A DNA stretch of 64,000 nucleotides from Planctomycetia bacterium (lineage in GTDB: Bacteria > Planctomycetota > Brocadiia > Brocadiales > Brocadiaceae). The notes under the pieces were generated by a model. That model had not been told where the DNA came from. It saw only the letters and a program-made list of their open reading frames with translations, and did no database searches. This document shows, piece after piece, positions 9,473 through 18,544 of the stretch. The number at the start of each line of letters is the position of its first letter. The stretch's first letter is position 1. The translations under genes were made by a program, and so were the position numbers. The stretch covers positions 310,001-374,000 of the forward strand of contig JABTVC010000002.1 in assembly GCA_015075005.1 (NCBI GenBank), written 5' to 3'.

Positions 9473-9805
9473 CTACCTACATGTTAATTCCAGATGAAAT
9501 CCTGGCTGATTTACTACCAGTTTCTTTTTTGTTATAGAGGCAATCTTTGCCAATAATTCAATACTGGGCAGGCGATTGTCTTTTAACCCCTCCAGACGGC
9601 CTATCATGGGCTGGCTTATGCCGAGTGCATCTGCGAGTTCTGATTGTGAGAGTCCTGCTTCCTCTCTGGCGATTTTAATTTGTCTTGCAATTGCAATCCT
9701 CAATCTGGCTTTGTCCAGCAGGATTTTACATTCACGGTCTTTTTCCTGTTTGTTAATAGCATCTTCCAGGCGATAAATATCTTTCACGTGAGTATGGGTT
9801 TTCAT
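9473..9805 (-). CDS. XRE-family HTH antitoxin (HigA-like)
   Basis: Start chosen at the ATG at 9805 (MKTHTHVKDI); an in-frame start at 9826 also exists. The 110-aa product has a long N-terminal charged helix and a clear Cro/CI helix-turn-helix, AGLSQSELADALGISQPMIGRLE, around residues 52-75, then PSIELLAKIASITKKKLVV. This layout (N-terminal extension then HTH) matches antitoxins encoded after a HigB/RelE-type toxin. A short toxin-like frame overlaps its start. It probably binds its own promoter. Confidence 0.85.
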   Translation of the reverse strand: MKTHTHVKDIYRLEDAINKQEKDRECKILLDKARLRIAIARQIKIAREEAGLSQSELADALGISQPMIGRLEGLKDNRLPSIELLAKIASITKKKLVVNQPGFHLELTCR

Positions 9806-9899
9806 AGAAATCTTCCAGGACAGCATAAATTATGGCACGTTGCTCTTTTGGTAATGTATCTATATAATCGCTAACCTGCCTGAATAATTTGATTACCAT
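9753..9899 (-). pseudogene. Truncated RelE/HigB-like toxin remnant, 48 codons
   Basis: From the ATG at 9899 the frame reads MVIKLFRQVSDYIDTLPKEQRA then IIYAVLEDFYENPYSR before diverging into the overlapping XRE gene and stopping at 9753. The pattern (sheet, helix with LPKEQRAxI, helix) is that expected at the start of a HigB/RelE-type toxin, and its place just upstream of the XRE gene fits a toxin-first HigBA operon. It lacks the C-terminal catalytic sheet, so it is probably a remnant. Confidence 0.5.
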
Positions 9900-9945
9900 T
9901 TAAAATAACCTGTTGGTTATGGGCATGTCAAGAAAAATGGGGCAT

Positions 9946-12900
9946 TTATTTTATCACTAACCATGTAATCAATTCAAAATCTGTTGTCTCTGATACCTGA
10001 GATTGCTGGTCGGGTAGTATGGCGTTTCTTCCAGAAAATAAATGGTTCATGACCCTTTTTTTGAACGTGCCTATAATGGCATCCACGGCCTTCCCAAGCA
10101 GGTTGCTATATTCCTGCATATTATGGCCATTGTTGGTCTGCTCGTCAAATAAACGCCATAGCGTTTCATACGGAGATGTCTTGCCTGAGCAAAGCAGGCG
10201 ATACATGTCCAGTATCTGTTTTGGCTGGGTAAATGTATACCGAACAACGCCGTCGTCTCTTACATAGACCAGGAAATACGGCTGTAATGGGTTTACCTTC
10301 TCGCAACCAGAACCTTCCCCCTTTTGTCTGAGGCAAAAAACCACCCCTTTGCTTGTAAGGTCTTTTGTTGTCTTCTCCAATCTGGAATAATCTGCAAGAC
10401 GTGCATTTTCACCCGAAGGAGAGGGAACCACTGCGTACAAGCCCAGCGGGGCGTCTTCCAATACTTTCCTGTTTGCCTCGATGTATTTGCTGAGTTCAAT
10501 CCTGAAATCGTCCAGGGTAAATTCGTTTAGGGTGACGCTCTCGCCCAGGTCTTCGAGGTCGAGCACTTCGTCCTTCAATCTTAGCAATTGCTTATCCCGG
10601 TATTTTAAGTCGTCTTTGATCAATTCCCTGATTGCCTCTGTGTTCAGGATATTATCCTCCGTTGTAGCTGCAATGTCCACCAGGGCCATTCGGGCTTCTA
10701 CGCGATTTTTAAGGTTAATATACTTGTTTAAGTCATCTGTAGGCCAGAAATTGACCAATTGGACTGCTTTGTTGATAGAACCAATGCGGTCAATCCTGCC
10801 GAAACGCTGAATTATTTTTACAGGATTCCAGTGTATATCATAGTTGACAAGGTAATCACAATCCTGCAAATTCTGTCCTTCTGAAATACAATCGGTGGCG
10901 ATTAGGATATCAATTTCTTCATCTTGCGGCATCGAAGCGATTTTGTTTCGCTTTTTGGAAACCGGCGAGAAATTCGTTAGTATGTGGTTAAACTCTGTTT
11001 GCGCCTTGTAACTTTTGGGCATGAAGGTAGTTTTGCAATTGTTGGCGCCGCCTGTTACTAAAGCGATATGCACCTTTAACTCATTGAAAACCCAATCTTT
11101 TAAGGCATCATAAAGATACTCGGCGGTATCGGCAAAGGCAGTAAATACAAGCACTTTTATATTGGGTTTACCATCTTTGGTAAAGGTGGGGGTTTTAACT
11201 TTATTTTCTATAAGTATCTTTAATTCTTTGAGTTTGGCGTCTCTTTCTGTATTTATATCCAGTGCAGTTGAGTGTAAAATACTCAACTGTGCCTTGTCTT
11301 TTTGTAAGTCTACAAGCCATTCGTCTAATTTTAAATGCGCTAGTTTGTAAGTTAGCTTCTTACCTACTTCCATTGCCTCTTTTAATTCTTCATCTTCAAT
11401 ATCAGTAATGGTTAAATCATCAAAATCCAGATCAGGATTTTCGCTTTGAAATTGTTTAAACCTTCGAATCATGTCCTCCAAATCATCAATTTTACTGATA
11501 GTCCTGCCCATGGTTATTGCAAAAGACCTGATAGAACTTTCAATCCGCTTCATGAAATTTACCTTCATCATACCGATTAAATAGTGTTCACGTTCAGACT
11601 GGGTAAAAGGAAAGAGAGAAAGCTGTTTTACTTTTTTTGTTCCAGCCCTTTCTTCGTAGAAATCCTTATACTCATCTTTTACATATTTTGAAGGGTTGAA
11701 TAAGGAAAGCTGATAATTGGATATCTCGTCGTTCAGCTTGTCATAGGACATAAACCGGCCTTTCGTGTCTATCTGAGGTGATGTTGGAATAGGCTTTAAT
11801 CTCTCCGGAAACGACCCAATCTTGTTCATCTCCTCTTTGTAATAAGTTTGTATATGTTTGCGGGAGCGGGCAATGGTCAGTTCATCAAGGAGCTTGAAAA
11901 ATGAGGAGGGTAATTTTTCCAGCAGGTCTTTTACATTTCTTTTAGGATTTTTCTTGTGGTCTGCCCAATGTGTAAACTCACGCTGGGCTACCGCAATAGT
12001 TTCTTTCAGGCTATGAATACCCATAGATTGTTTGAAGGCGTCGTCTTTGTCTTCCGTTATAAAGTAAATTTGATTCCTTAAGTCACGCAGATTTATATTA
12101 ACGGGCGTTGCAGAGATTAATAAAACCTTTGTTTTTATTCCTGCCTTGATAATATCATCCATTAACCGCTCATAACGGCTTTTGCGGATGATGTTGTTAT
12201 CTTCGTCTCTTCTTCCCGTAGTATTATTGCGGAAATTATGGGATTCATCTATTACAACAAGGTCATAGTTGCCCCAGTTGATGGTAGCGAGGTCAATATC
12301 TCCAGACCTACCTCCATCCCTACTCAAATCCGTATGGCATAGCACGGCGTAATTAAACCTATCGTTTATAAAGGGATTTAGTTCACTGCCGATATAAGAC
12401 TGGTAAACAGTCCAGTTCTCCTTTAATTTTTTAGGACAGAGCACTAAAACCCTATAATTCAGCAATTCAAAATATTTGATAATTGCCAGCGCCTCGAAGG
12501 TTTTACCCAAGCCAACGCTATCAGCAATGATGCATCCGTTGTGTGCGAGTATTTTATTGATTGCGCCTTTAACGCCGTCTTTCTGAAATTCAAATAATGT
12601 CTTCCAGATCTCTGTTTCTGTTAATTGAGTCTTTTCGGTAGATAATCCTCCTTTGGATTGGTCAGCAAGAAATATTTCAAATAAATGATAAAGCGTCTTA
12701 TAATAAATAAATTCCGGACAGTGGTTTGTATAAAGCTGTTCTAAATACGCCAACACTTCATCCTTTACGTCCTCCACAATTTCGTCATTATTCCAGATTT
12801 CACAGAACCATTCTTTTAAATCGTTCCTGTCTCGCTTGCTATCTACTTCCAGATTTAATTCAATATTATTGTTAGAGGCCAAACCGAGTCCTTTTATCGT

Positions 12901-13341
12901 AAAATTCGAGCTTCCCATAATGGCCTCTTCCACGCCATTATTATCAATGTGATATAATTTACCGTGGAGTAAATTGGCATGTTTTATAGATTTTATCTGA
13001 ACTTTTTGCTTAATCCATTCGGCGCATTCTTTAGCAATTCTGTTCTGTTCGAGTCTATTGCTGAGTTTTATCTCTTCGTCTTCTATCTTAAAGGATTTTT
13101 TATCGGTTTTGTTTGGGTCCAGGGACTTGATGAATCTCGGCTCACCAAAGAGAAAATGAAGGTGTTCTATCTGGTTTAAGTGATTTTTCAATGCCTCGTA
13201 TGCATAGATGGTAAAATAGGCAGAAACCGCTAGTAATTTTGAGCCTGGCAGGATTTTATCCGTTAAAAATTCACCTACAGAGCCTCTATGCCTGTTGTCT
13301 CTAATGCCGGATTTTAAGGTTTTGGCGAATTCTTTATTCAT
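9946..13341 (-). CDS. PLD-domain SNF2-type helicase paired with the R-M gene
   Basis: A 1,131-aa intact frame. The N-terminus contains a phospholipase-D-like segment (HGKLYHIDN...AIMGSSNFT, around residues 125-145). It is followed by a superfamily 2 motor: Walker A ADSVGLGKTFEAL (about 270), DESHNFRN (about 365), LLISATPVN (about 410), and C-terminal helicase motifs FTAFADTAEYL, TDCISEGQNLQ and QRFGRIDRIGS (about 745-855). Proteins with this PLD plus SNF2 layout are known partners of large DNA methyltransferases in phage-defence loci. It precedes HigBA, HicBA and the R-M gene on the same strand, so the whole set may once have been one operon. The methylase is broken, yet this frame is unbroken over 3.4 kb. 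Confidence 0.88.
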   Translation of the reverse strand: MNKEFAKTLKSGIRDNRHRGSVGEFLTDKILPGSKLLAVSAYFTIYAYEALKNHLNQIEHLHFLFGEPRFIKSLDPNKTDKKSFKIEDEEIKLSNRLEQNRIAKECAEWIKQKVQIKSIKHANLLHGKLYHIDNNGVEEAIMGSSNFTIKGLGLASNNNIELNLEVDSKRDRNDLKEWFCEIWNNDEIVEDVKDEVLAYLEQLYTNHCPEFIYYKTLYHLFEIFLADQSKGGLSTEKTQLTETEIWKTLFEFQKDGVKGAINKILAHNGCIIADSVGLGKTFEALAIIKYFELLNYRVLVLCPKKLKENWTVYQSYIGSELNPFINDRFNYAVLCHTDLSRDGGRSGDIDLATINWGNYDLVVIDESHNFRNNTTGRRDEDNNIIRKSRYERLMDDIIKAGIKTKVLLISATPVNINLRDLRNQIYFITEDKDDAFKQSMGIHSLKETIAVAQREFTHWADHKKNPKRNVKDLLEKLPSSFFKLLDELTIARSRKHIQTYYKEEMNKIGSFPERLKPIPTSPQIDTKGRFMSYDKLNDEISNYQLSLFNPSKYVKDEYKDFYEERAGTKKVKQLSLFPFTQSEREHYLIGMMKVNFMKRIESSIRSFAITMGRTISKIDDLEDMIRRFKQFQSENPDLDFDDLTITDIEDEELKEAMEVGKKLTYKLAHLKLDEWLVDLQKDKAQLSILHSTALDINTERDAKLKELKILIENKVKTPTFTKDGKPNIKVLVFTAFADTAEYLYDALKDWVFNELKVHIALVTGGANNCKTTFMPKSYKAQTEFNHILTNFSPVSKKRNKIASMPQDEEIDILIATDCISEGQNLQDCDYLVNYDIHWNPVKIIQRFGRIDRIGSINKAVQLVNFWPTDDLNKYINLKNRVEARMALVDIAATTEDNILNTEAIRELIKDDLKYRDKQLLRLKDEVLDLEDLGESVTLNEFTLDDFRIELSKYIEANRKVLEDAPLGLYAVVPSPSGENARLADYSRLEKTTKDLTSKGVVFCLRQKGEGSGCEKVNPLQPYFLVYVRDDGVVRYTFTQPKQILDMYRLLCSGKTSPYETLWRLFDEQTNNGHNMQEYSNLLGKAVDAIIGTFKKRVMNHLFSGRNAILPDQQSQVSETTDFELITWLVIK

Positions 13342-13430
13342 CGTATATGAAAAGGGATAGTAACCAATCGGACAAAAAGTTCTCAGGAAATTTAATTGCT
13401 GAACTATTCAGCAATTAGTGTTGGATGGTT

Positions 13431-14270
13431 TTACTTGTTTAATATCCACTCCCCTGTAAACACCTCCGTTGCCGGACCTGTCATGTAAACATTACCATCT
13501 TCTGCCCATTCCAGTTCCAAGTCGCCTCCAGGCAGATGGGCTAGGATTTTACGTTCGGTCTTTTTATTGAGCACACCTGCAACGCATACCGCAGAGGCGC
13601 CCGTTCCGCAGGCCATGGTTATCCCAGAACCGCGCTCCCATGTCTTCATAGTAACCTCTTTGGGGTTATGGATCTGGGCAAAGTGGACATTTATCCGTTC
13701 GGGAAATGAATGATGCCTCTCAATTTCGGCGCCATGGTACGGCAGGTCGATTTTATCAAAATTGTCAACAAAGATAACGCAATGGGGATTTCCCATTGAG
13801 ACGCAGGTGATCTGGAAGGACGCCTTCTTATCAATCGTTAGTATCTCATCGACCACCTGCGTTTCTTTGCCGAGCATGGGGATTTCTGATCGCATGAGCC
13901 TGGGTTTCCCCATATTGACCCTTGCACTAGACACCCTCCCATTTTCTGTAAAAAGCCGGATCGTCTTATTCCCTGACAGTGTCTCTACCGTAAGCGGATT
14001 CTTTTGGGTAATTTTATGGTCGTACACATATTTTGCCACACAGCGGACACCGTTTCCGCACATCTGCGCCTCGCTGCCATCGGCATTAAAGATACGCATC
14101 TTGCAGTCCGCTACTATCGATGGCAAGATAAGAATAAGCCCATCAGACCCCACGCCAAAATGTCTGTCGCTTATGATCGGGGCCAGCTGTGCAGGATCTT
14201 TAATCTCCTCCTCAAAGCAGTTTATATAAACATAGTCATTGCCAATACCGTGCATTTTTGTAAATTTCAT
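13431..14270 (-). CDS. dapF: Diaminopimelate epimerase
   Basis: A 279-aa enzyme converting LL- to meso-diaminopimelate for lysine and peptidoglycan synthesis. The two catalytic cysteines are visible: MCGNGVRC near residue 73 and ACGTGASA near residue 220. The start MKFTKMHGIGNDYVY is the family's conserved N-terminus. Cytoplasmic, length normal. It stands alone on the minus strand, back to back with the glycosyltransferase gene. Presence of dapF supports a DAP-type cell wall or lysine route in this organism. Confidence 0.97.
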   Translation of the reverse strand: MKFTKMHGIGNDYVYINCFEEEIKDPAQLAPIISDRHFGVGSDGLILILPSIVADCKMRIFNADGSEAQMCGNGVRCVAKYVYDHKITQKNPLTVETLSGNKTIRLFTENGRVSSARVNMGKPRLMRSEIPMLGKETQVVDEILTIDKKASFQITCVSMGNPHCVIFVDNFDKIDLPYHGAEIERHHSFPERINVHFAQIHNPKEVTMKTWERGSGITMACGTGASAVCVAGVLNKKTERKILAHLPGGDLELEWAEDGNVYMTGPATEVFTGEWILNK

Positions 14271-14608
14271 AAGAGCGTCTCAAAGGTTTTACGGGTGTTT
14301 TGCAAATTTTTCACAGTATAATTTTATCGGTAATTTCAAACGATTCAAGTCCATGTTATGATTATTTACTTTTATGTATTCCTGCCGTCTTTTATAATAA
14401 TGAATAATTATAGCAAATTTAGATGCAAGTAATGTCTTGCAAAATATATTTTTACATTTTCGGTAAAAATGTAGCGTATACTCCTTGTGGTCGGCTTTTG
14501 GCTGGGGATATGCACCCCTTACCCCCGCCAGCGGGGGATAACGCCCTCGCCATGCATTCCAACGTGTTCGGATTAGGGATGCTCACCAAAGATTATGGTT
14601 TCTTAAAA
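14271..14608. promoter_or_regulatory. Divergent intergenic region dapF / glycosyltransferase
   Basis: About 340 bp with no gene. It must hold the promoters for dapF (minus) and the glycosyltransferase (plus). It contains an inverted repeat TTTTTACATTTTCGGTAAAAATGTA near 14452-14473 and a C/G-rich stretch CCCCCGCCAGCGGGGG near 14522-14537. I cannot assign clear -35/-10 boxes. Confidence 0.35.
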
Positions 14609-15529
14609 ATGCCTAAAATATCTGTTATTATTCCCAACTATAACGGCAGGCGATTCCTGGAAACCTGCCTGTCTGCTCTCAGGAAACAAACCTATCCCGA
14701 TTTTGAAACAATTCTCGTGGACGACGCCTCTGCCGATGAATCGCTGTCCTTCGTTCAAACGTATTATCCCGACACAAGAATTATTGGACTAAAAAAGAAT
14801 GTTGGGTTTGCATCAGCGGTAAATGAGGGGATACGGCAGGCAAGGGGGCAATACATCGCCCTCCTTAACAATGATACAGAGACTGATACCAATTGGCTCA
14901 TGGAATTGAATCAGGCGCTGGACAATAATAAAGACGCCGGTTTTTGTGCTTCCCTCATGATTAATTACAACAATCGAACCCTTGTTGATTGCGCAGGAAT
15001 TGGTTTTTCCTCCTGGGGCAGGGCTTATAAACGGGGCGAAGGAGAGGGCATTGATCACTACAAACAACCGTCATTCATCTTTGGTGCATCTGCAGGTGCG
15101 GCTATGTATCGCAAGGTGTTGCTGGAAAAGATTGGACTGTTTGACGAGGACTTTTGGGCATTTTTTGAGGATGTTGACCTAAGTTTCCGGGCACAACTGG
15201 CAGGCTTTCGGTGTCGCTACGTCCCAACTGCTATTGTGTATCACATCGGGACCGCCAGCCATAGCAAGAAGAGTTTAAAGCTCCGCTACACAGGCTACCG
15301 CAACAAGCAATGGGTGATATTAAAAAATTATCCGGCATACTACCTGTTCAAATATTATTTCAAATACAGTCTCAGTGAAATCAAAATGGTACTGACAGAC
15401 TTTAAAGACGGCTTTTTTTTATCCCCCTTCATTGCCAATTGGCTTATCTGCAAGGATATTCCGAAGCTATTCAGAAAAAGAATCAGGGGCACAGAGGTTG
15501 AGGACGGTGAGTCTTCGGTATCTGGATAG
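14609..15529 (+). CDS. Family 2 glycosyltransferase (rhamnosyltransferase-like)
   Basis: Start taken at the ATG at 14609 (MPKISVIIPNYNGRRFL), because residues encoded upstream of it look non-coding. The 306-aa protein is a GT-A fold inverting transferase: VSVIIPNYN nucleotide-binding strand, VDDASAD, the DxD-like LLNNDTE near residue 88, and the catalytic-region FFEDVDLSFRAQLAGFRC near 190. No membrane span is needed. It likely adds a sugar to a surface polysaccharide, consistent with the sugar transferase and TPR genes further on. Confidence 0.9.
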   Translation: MPKISVIIPNYNGRRFLETCLSALRKQTYPDFETILVDDASADESLSFVQTYYPDTRIIGLKKNVGFASAVNEGIRQARGQYIALLNNDTETDTNWLMELNQALDNNKDAGFCASLMINYNNRTLVDCAGIGFSSWGRAYKRGEGEGIDHYKQPSFIFGASAGAAMYRKVLLEKIGLFDEDFWAFFEDVDLSFRAQLAGFRCRYVPTAIVYHIGTASHSKKSLKLRYTGYRNKQWVILKNYPAYYLFKYYFKYSLSEIKMVLTDFKDGFFLSPFIANWLICKDIPKLFRKRIRGTEVEDGESSVSG

Positions 15530-15735
15530 CATTATTGATAAATCGTATGATAAACTCCATACCACCCGTATCCGGTTATAATAAGCAATCCGGCATTGCT
15601 AACAATGAGAGGGAGATACGGCTTTAGCATTACCCGGAAGTTGTTGGCATTTATCTTGACTGAAATCCACAAATCTGATATGAAATACAAATATTTATTT
15701 TCGAATGTTCATTTATCAAAAAGGGCAAAAGAACC
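15530..15735. other. Intergenic spacer
   Basis: About 200 bp; no gene, no obvious hairpin terminator for the glycosyltransferase. The cysteine-cluster gene starts after an AAAAAGGGCAAAAG ribosome-site-like stretch. Confidence 0.3.
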
Positions 15736-16107
15736 ATGACCGAATTAATCAGCAAGCTTGAATTAAAAAAGATCAATCATTTTGTGCAAAAGGTTCAACA
15801 AGTAGCACAGAAAATAGATATATTCTGCTCCGCAATCCTGCTGCAGACACGGCGGAGGTTTTATTATGTTTTCAATAAACTGGAAATCGATACTTCGCTA
15901 AAAAAACGAACGGGGAATTGCCTGCGGTGTGGACGATGCTGTCATGCATCTTTTAAATGTCAATACCTTGAATACGACAAAAATGGGCTTTCCTTGTGCA
16001 AAGTATACGACCGAAAGCCACTCATGTGCTCTCTCTATCCTTATAATGAAAGTGATTATTTTTACCATCTTAAATCTACCTGTGGTTACAGATACAACGA
16101 TGAATAA
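15736..16107 (+). CDS. YkgJ-type cysteine-cluster protein
   Basis: A 123-aa protein with a helical N-terminus and a C-terminal zinc/iron cysteine cluster: GNCLRCGRCCHASFKCQYLE at residues 60-80, then LCKVYDRKPLMCSLYPY and a final Cys. This is the CxxCxxCC pattern of the YkgJ/UPF0153 family, proposed to bind a metal or Fe-S cluster; function unknown. It sits 15 bases before gcvT on the same strand and could be cotranscribed with the glycine cleavage genes. Confidence 0.88.
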   Translation: MTELISKLELKKINHFVQKVQQVAQKIDIFCSAILLQTRRRFYYVFNKLEIDTSLKKRTGNCLRCGRCCHASFKCQYLEYDKNGLSLCKVYDRKPLMCSLYPYNESDYFYHLKSTCGYRYNDE

Positions 16108-16122
16108 TAGCATCTGCGAATT

Positions 16123-17220
16123 ATGAAGAAAACCCCTCTTTATGACGCCCACCTCAAACTCCACGCACGAATGGTGTCTTTTCACGACTATCTCATGCCC
16201 ATCCAATACGACACTATCACCAACGAACATCACTGTGTAAGAAAAAAGGCTGGTCTTTTCGATATATCTCACATGGGAAGATTCGAGGTTTCAGGAAACA
16301 TGGCACTTCCCTTTATCCAATACATTATTACCAATGATGCCGCGAAACTTGCAGATAAGCAGGTTCAATATACCCCCATCTGCAACGAACAGGGTGGGAT
16401 TCTTGACGACATCCTCGTCTACAAATGGCACCAAAAACATTTCACCCTTGTAGGCAACTGCTCTAATAGAGAAAAAGACCTTGCATGGTTGCAAAAGCAG
16501 GCCGCCGCCTATCAACCCATAGAAATAAGGGATTTGACTGACGGCACATCTCTCATTGCATTGCAGGGACCCCTGTCCCTGGATATCCTCGAAGATACAT
16601 TCAAGGGTAAATTTGGTCACCTGAAGAGATTTTCCTTTGATGATTTTCTCTGGGATGGCATACGAATAACAATTTCCAGAACGGGATATACAGGCGAGGA
16701 AGGTTTTGAAATATTCGCGGACACAACTTCCGTTACGAAATTATGGGATCTGCTCCTTGACAACAACAAGCAGGACGGCTTGGCGCCTGTTGGCCTCGGA
16801 GCGCGGGACACCCTCCGGTTAGAAGCAGGCCTTTTATTATATGGAAACGAGATGAATGAAACAATAACCCCCCTTGAGACGACCATTGGCTGGACAGTGA
16901 AATTCGGCAAGGATAGCTTTATTGGGAAAGAATCCTTGTTAAGGCAGAAGGCACAAGGGGTTGACAGAAAACTGGCCGGTTTTGAAATGATAGACCGGGG
17001 TATCCCCCGTCAGGGTTATCCTGTTTTGCAGGAAAACGAAATCATTGGGAACGTTACCAGCGGGTCCTTTAGTCCTACTATGAATGCGAACATCGGTTTG
17101 GGCCTTATAAAATCTCAATATGCCCATCCGGGGGAGAGATTACAAATCCAAATCAGGGGCAATAATTATAATGCACGTGTTGTAAAGACCCCGTTTTACC
17201 AAAGGGAGATCAGACAATGA
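16123..17220 (+). CDS. gcvT: Glycine cleavage system T protein (aminomethyltransferase)
   Basis: A 365-aa folate-dependent enzyme that moves the aminomethyl carbon from lipoylated H protein to tetrahydrofolate. Signature segments: LYDAHLKLHARMVSFHDYLMP at the start, KKAGLFDISHMGRFEV (active-site region), ISRTGYTGEEGFEIF near 185 and ARDTLRLEAGLLLYGNEM near 225. Length is normal. The stop overlaps the gcvH start by 4 bases (ATGA), so T and H proteins are translationally coupled. The P and L proteins are not in the window. Confidence 0.97.
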   Translation: MKKTPLYDAHLKLHARMVSFHDYLMPIQYDTITNEHHCVRKKAGLFDISHMGRFEVSGNMALPFIQYIITNDAAKLADKQVQYTPICNEQGGILDDILVYKWHQKHFTLVGNCSNREKDLAWLQKQAAAYQPIEIRDLTDGTSLIALQGPLSLDILEDTFKGKFGHLKRFSFDDFLWDGIRITISRTGYTGEEGFEIFADTTSVTKLWDLLLDNNKQDGLAPVGLGARDTLRLEAGLLLYGNEMNETITPLETTIGWTVKFGKDSFIGKESLLRQKAQGVDRKLAGFEMIDRGIPRQGYPVLQENEIIGNVTSGSFSPTMNANIGLGLIKSQYAHPGERLQIQIRGNNYNARVVKTPFYQREIRQ

Positions 17221-17606
17221 ACATACCAGACGAACTACTTTACACAAAGACGCATGAATGGGTGAAGAAAATTAATCCAAAGGAAGTGGTTGTGGGCATC
17301 ACGGACCCTGCACAACAGCAACTGAAGGATATCGTCTTTGTTGAATTACCGTCAATAGGAAAAGACCTGAGGGCTGGTGTGGCCTGTGCAGTTGTAGAAT
17401 CGGTAAAGGCCGCTTACGATATTTTCGCTCCATTATCGGGAACAGTCATGAAGGTTAATCAAAAGATTCAGGAAAAACCAGAACTTGTAAACAACGATCC
17501 TTATGGCGAGGGATGGTTTTTGCACATTGAAATATCCAATCCAAACGAACTCAACAACCTTTTAAACCCCGCCCAGTACCGAATCATCGGTGAATCTATG
17601 CATTGA
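17217..17606 (+). CDS. gcvH: Glycine cleavage system H protein
   Basis: A 129-aa lipoyl carrier. The lipoyl-lysine lies in VVESVKAAYDIFAPLSG near residue 65, the conserved ESVKA motif. N-terminus LYTKTHEWVKK is typical. It shuttles the aminomethyl group between the P, T and L proteins. Directly coupled to gcvT by a 4-base overlap. In anaerobic organisms with a Wood-Ljungdahl pathway, GcvT and GcvH connect one-carbon units to glycine. Confidence 0.97.
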   Translation: MNIPDELLYTKTHEWVKKINPKEVVVGITDPAQQQLKDIVFVELPSIGKDLRAGVACAVVESVKAAYDIFAPLSGTVMKVNQKIQEKPELVNNDPYGEGWFLHIEISNPNELNNLLNPAQYRIIGESMH

Positions 17607-17857
17607 CGTAAACAAAGAATTTAACTCCCTAACGAAGACACAGCATATCGTCTTTGTGAATGATGCGGAATAACGGTTTTTGCTGGTTTTCATTTTACAA
17701 CCATGGTAGCATCATTTTTTATTCCCTCTCTTATGCTTATTTTCATCTCGCTTATTTTACAAATTTACAATCCCCGTGCTTGCCCGGTTCCTCTTGTTTT
17801 ATAAGGAATTTTTATGTTTATTAGTTTAGATATAACCGATATAATTATTATAATTCC
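17607..17857. other. Intergenic region before the two-component system
   Basis: About 250 bp, AT-rich toward the right end. Contains no gene. A promoter for the response regulator should lie here, but I see no clear -35/-10 pair. Confidence 0.3.
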
Positions 17858-18541
17858 ATGTCAAAAGAAAAGATTCTTGTTGTAGATGATGAGCAAGACC
17901 TTGTAAAATTAATCCGTTATCACCTTGAAAAAGACGGCTATAAAGTAATATCTGCCTGTAGCGGTGACGATGCGTTGTTCCTAACCAGAAAAGAACGGCC
18001 GGAGCTTATTATATTAGACCTCATGTTGCCCGGGATTGACGGTTTGGAGGTGTGCAGAAAATTAAAGGCAGACCCGGCACTCGCACCGACTGCGATTATC
18101 ATGTTAACTGCAAAAGGGGAGGAGGCGGATATAACGATGGGGCTAAAACTGGGTGCCGACGACTATATGACGAAGCCCTTTAGCCCAAAGGAACTCATAG
18201 CGCGTGCACAGGCGGTCCTCAGGCGAACACAAGGCGTTTTGATAGCAAAAGATTTTATTGAAATAGACGGACTCCTTACGATCGATTTATATAAACATGA
18301 GGTAACCATACAGGATAAAGCCATCCCATTAACCCTCACAGAATTCAGGCTTGCATCAACTTGCCAGCAGGCCGGGACGGTATTTACCCGCGATCAATTA
18401 CTTGATGCTATTTCTGGACCTGAAACCTTTGTCATTGACCGGACAATAGATGTACACATCGCCTCTCTCAGGAAAAAACTAAAGGCCTTCGCCAGCCACA
18501 TAATCACAATACGGGGAATTGGTTATAAATTTAAGGAATAA
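17858..18541 (+). CDS. OmpR/PhoB-family response regulator
   Basis: A 227-aa regulator. Receiver domain: acidic pocket VDDEQD, phosphoacceptor Asp in LIILDLMLPG near residue 52, Thr in IMLTAKG and Lys in YMTKPFSP. C-terminal winged helix: DVHIASLRKKL and IRGIGYKF. It would be phosphorylated by the adjacent kinase and bind DNA. Oddity: residues about 165-175 read ASTCQQA, but one base over gives LHQLASRPG, the expected helix of this DNA-binding domain, so the region 18350-18378 seems to hold two compensating slips (bases missing from a T-run and before ACGG). Confidence 0.93.
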   Translation: MSKEKILVVDDEQDLVKLIRYHLEKDGYKVISACSGDDALFLTRKERPELIILDLMLPGIDGLEVCRKLKADPALAPTAIIMLTAKGEEADITMGLKLGADDYMTKPFSPKELIARAQAVLRRTQGVLIAKDFIEIDGLLTIDLYKHEVTIQDKAIPLTLTEFRLASTCQQAGTVFTRDQLLDAISGPETFVIDRTIDVHIASLRKKLKAFASHIITIRGIGYKFKE

Positions 18542-18544
18542 TTC

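Noticed and set aside
9946..13341. Naming the helicase-methylase pair as DISARM or BREX
   Set aside because: None of the hallmark companion genes (DUF1998 helicase, DrmB, PglZ, BrxC-like) is present, so only the generic pair is claimed.
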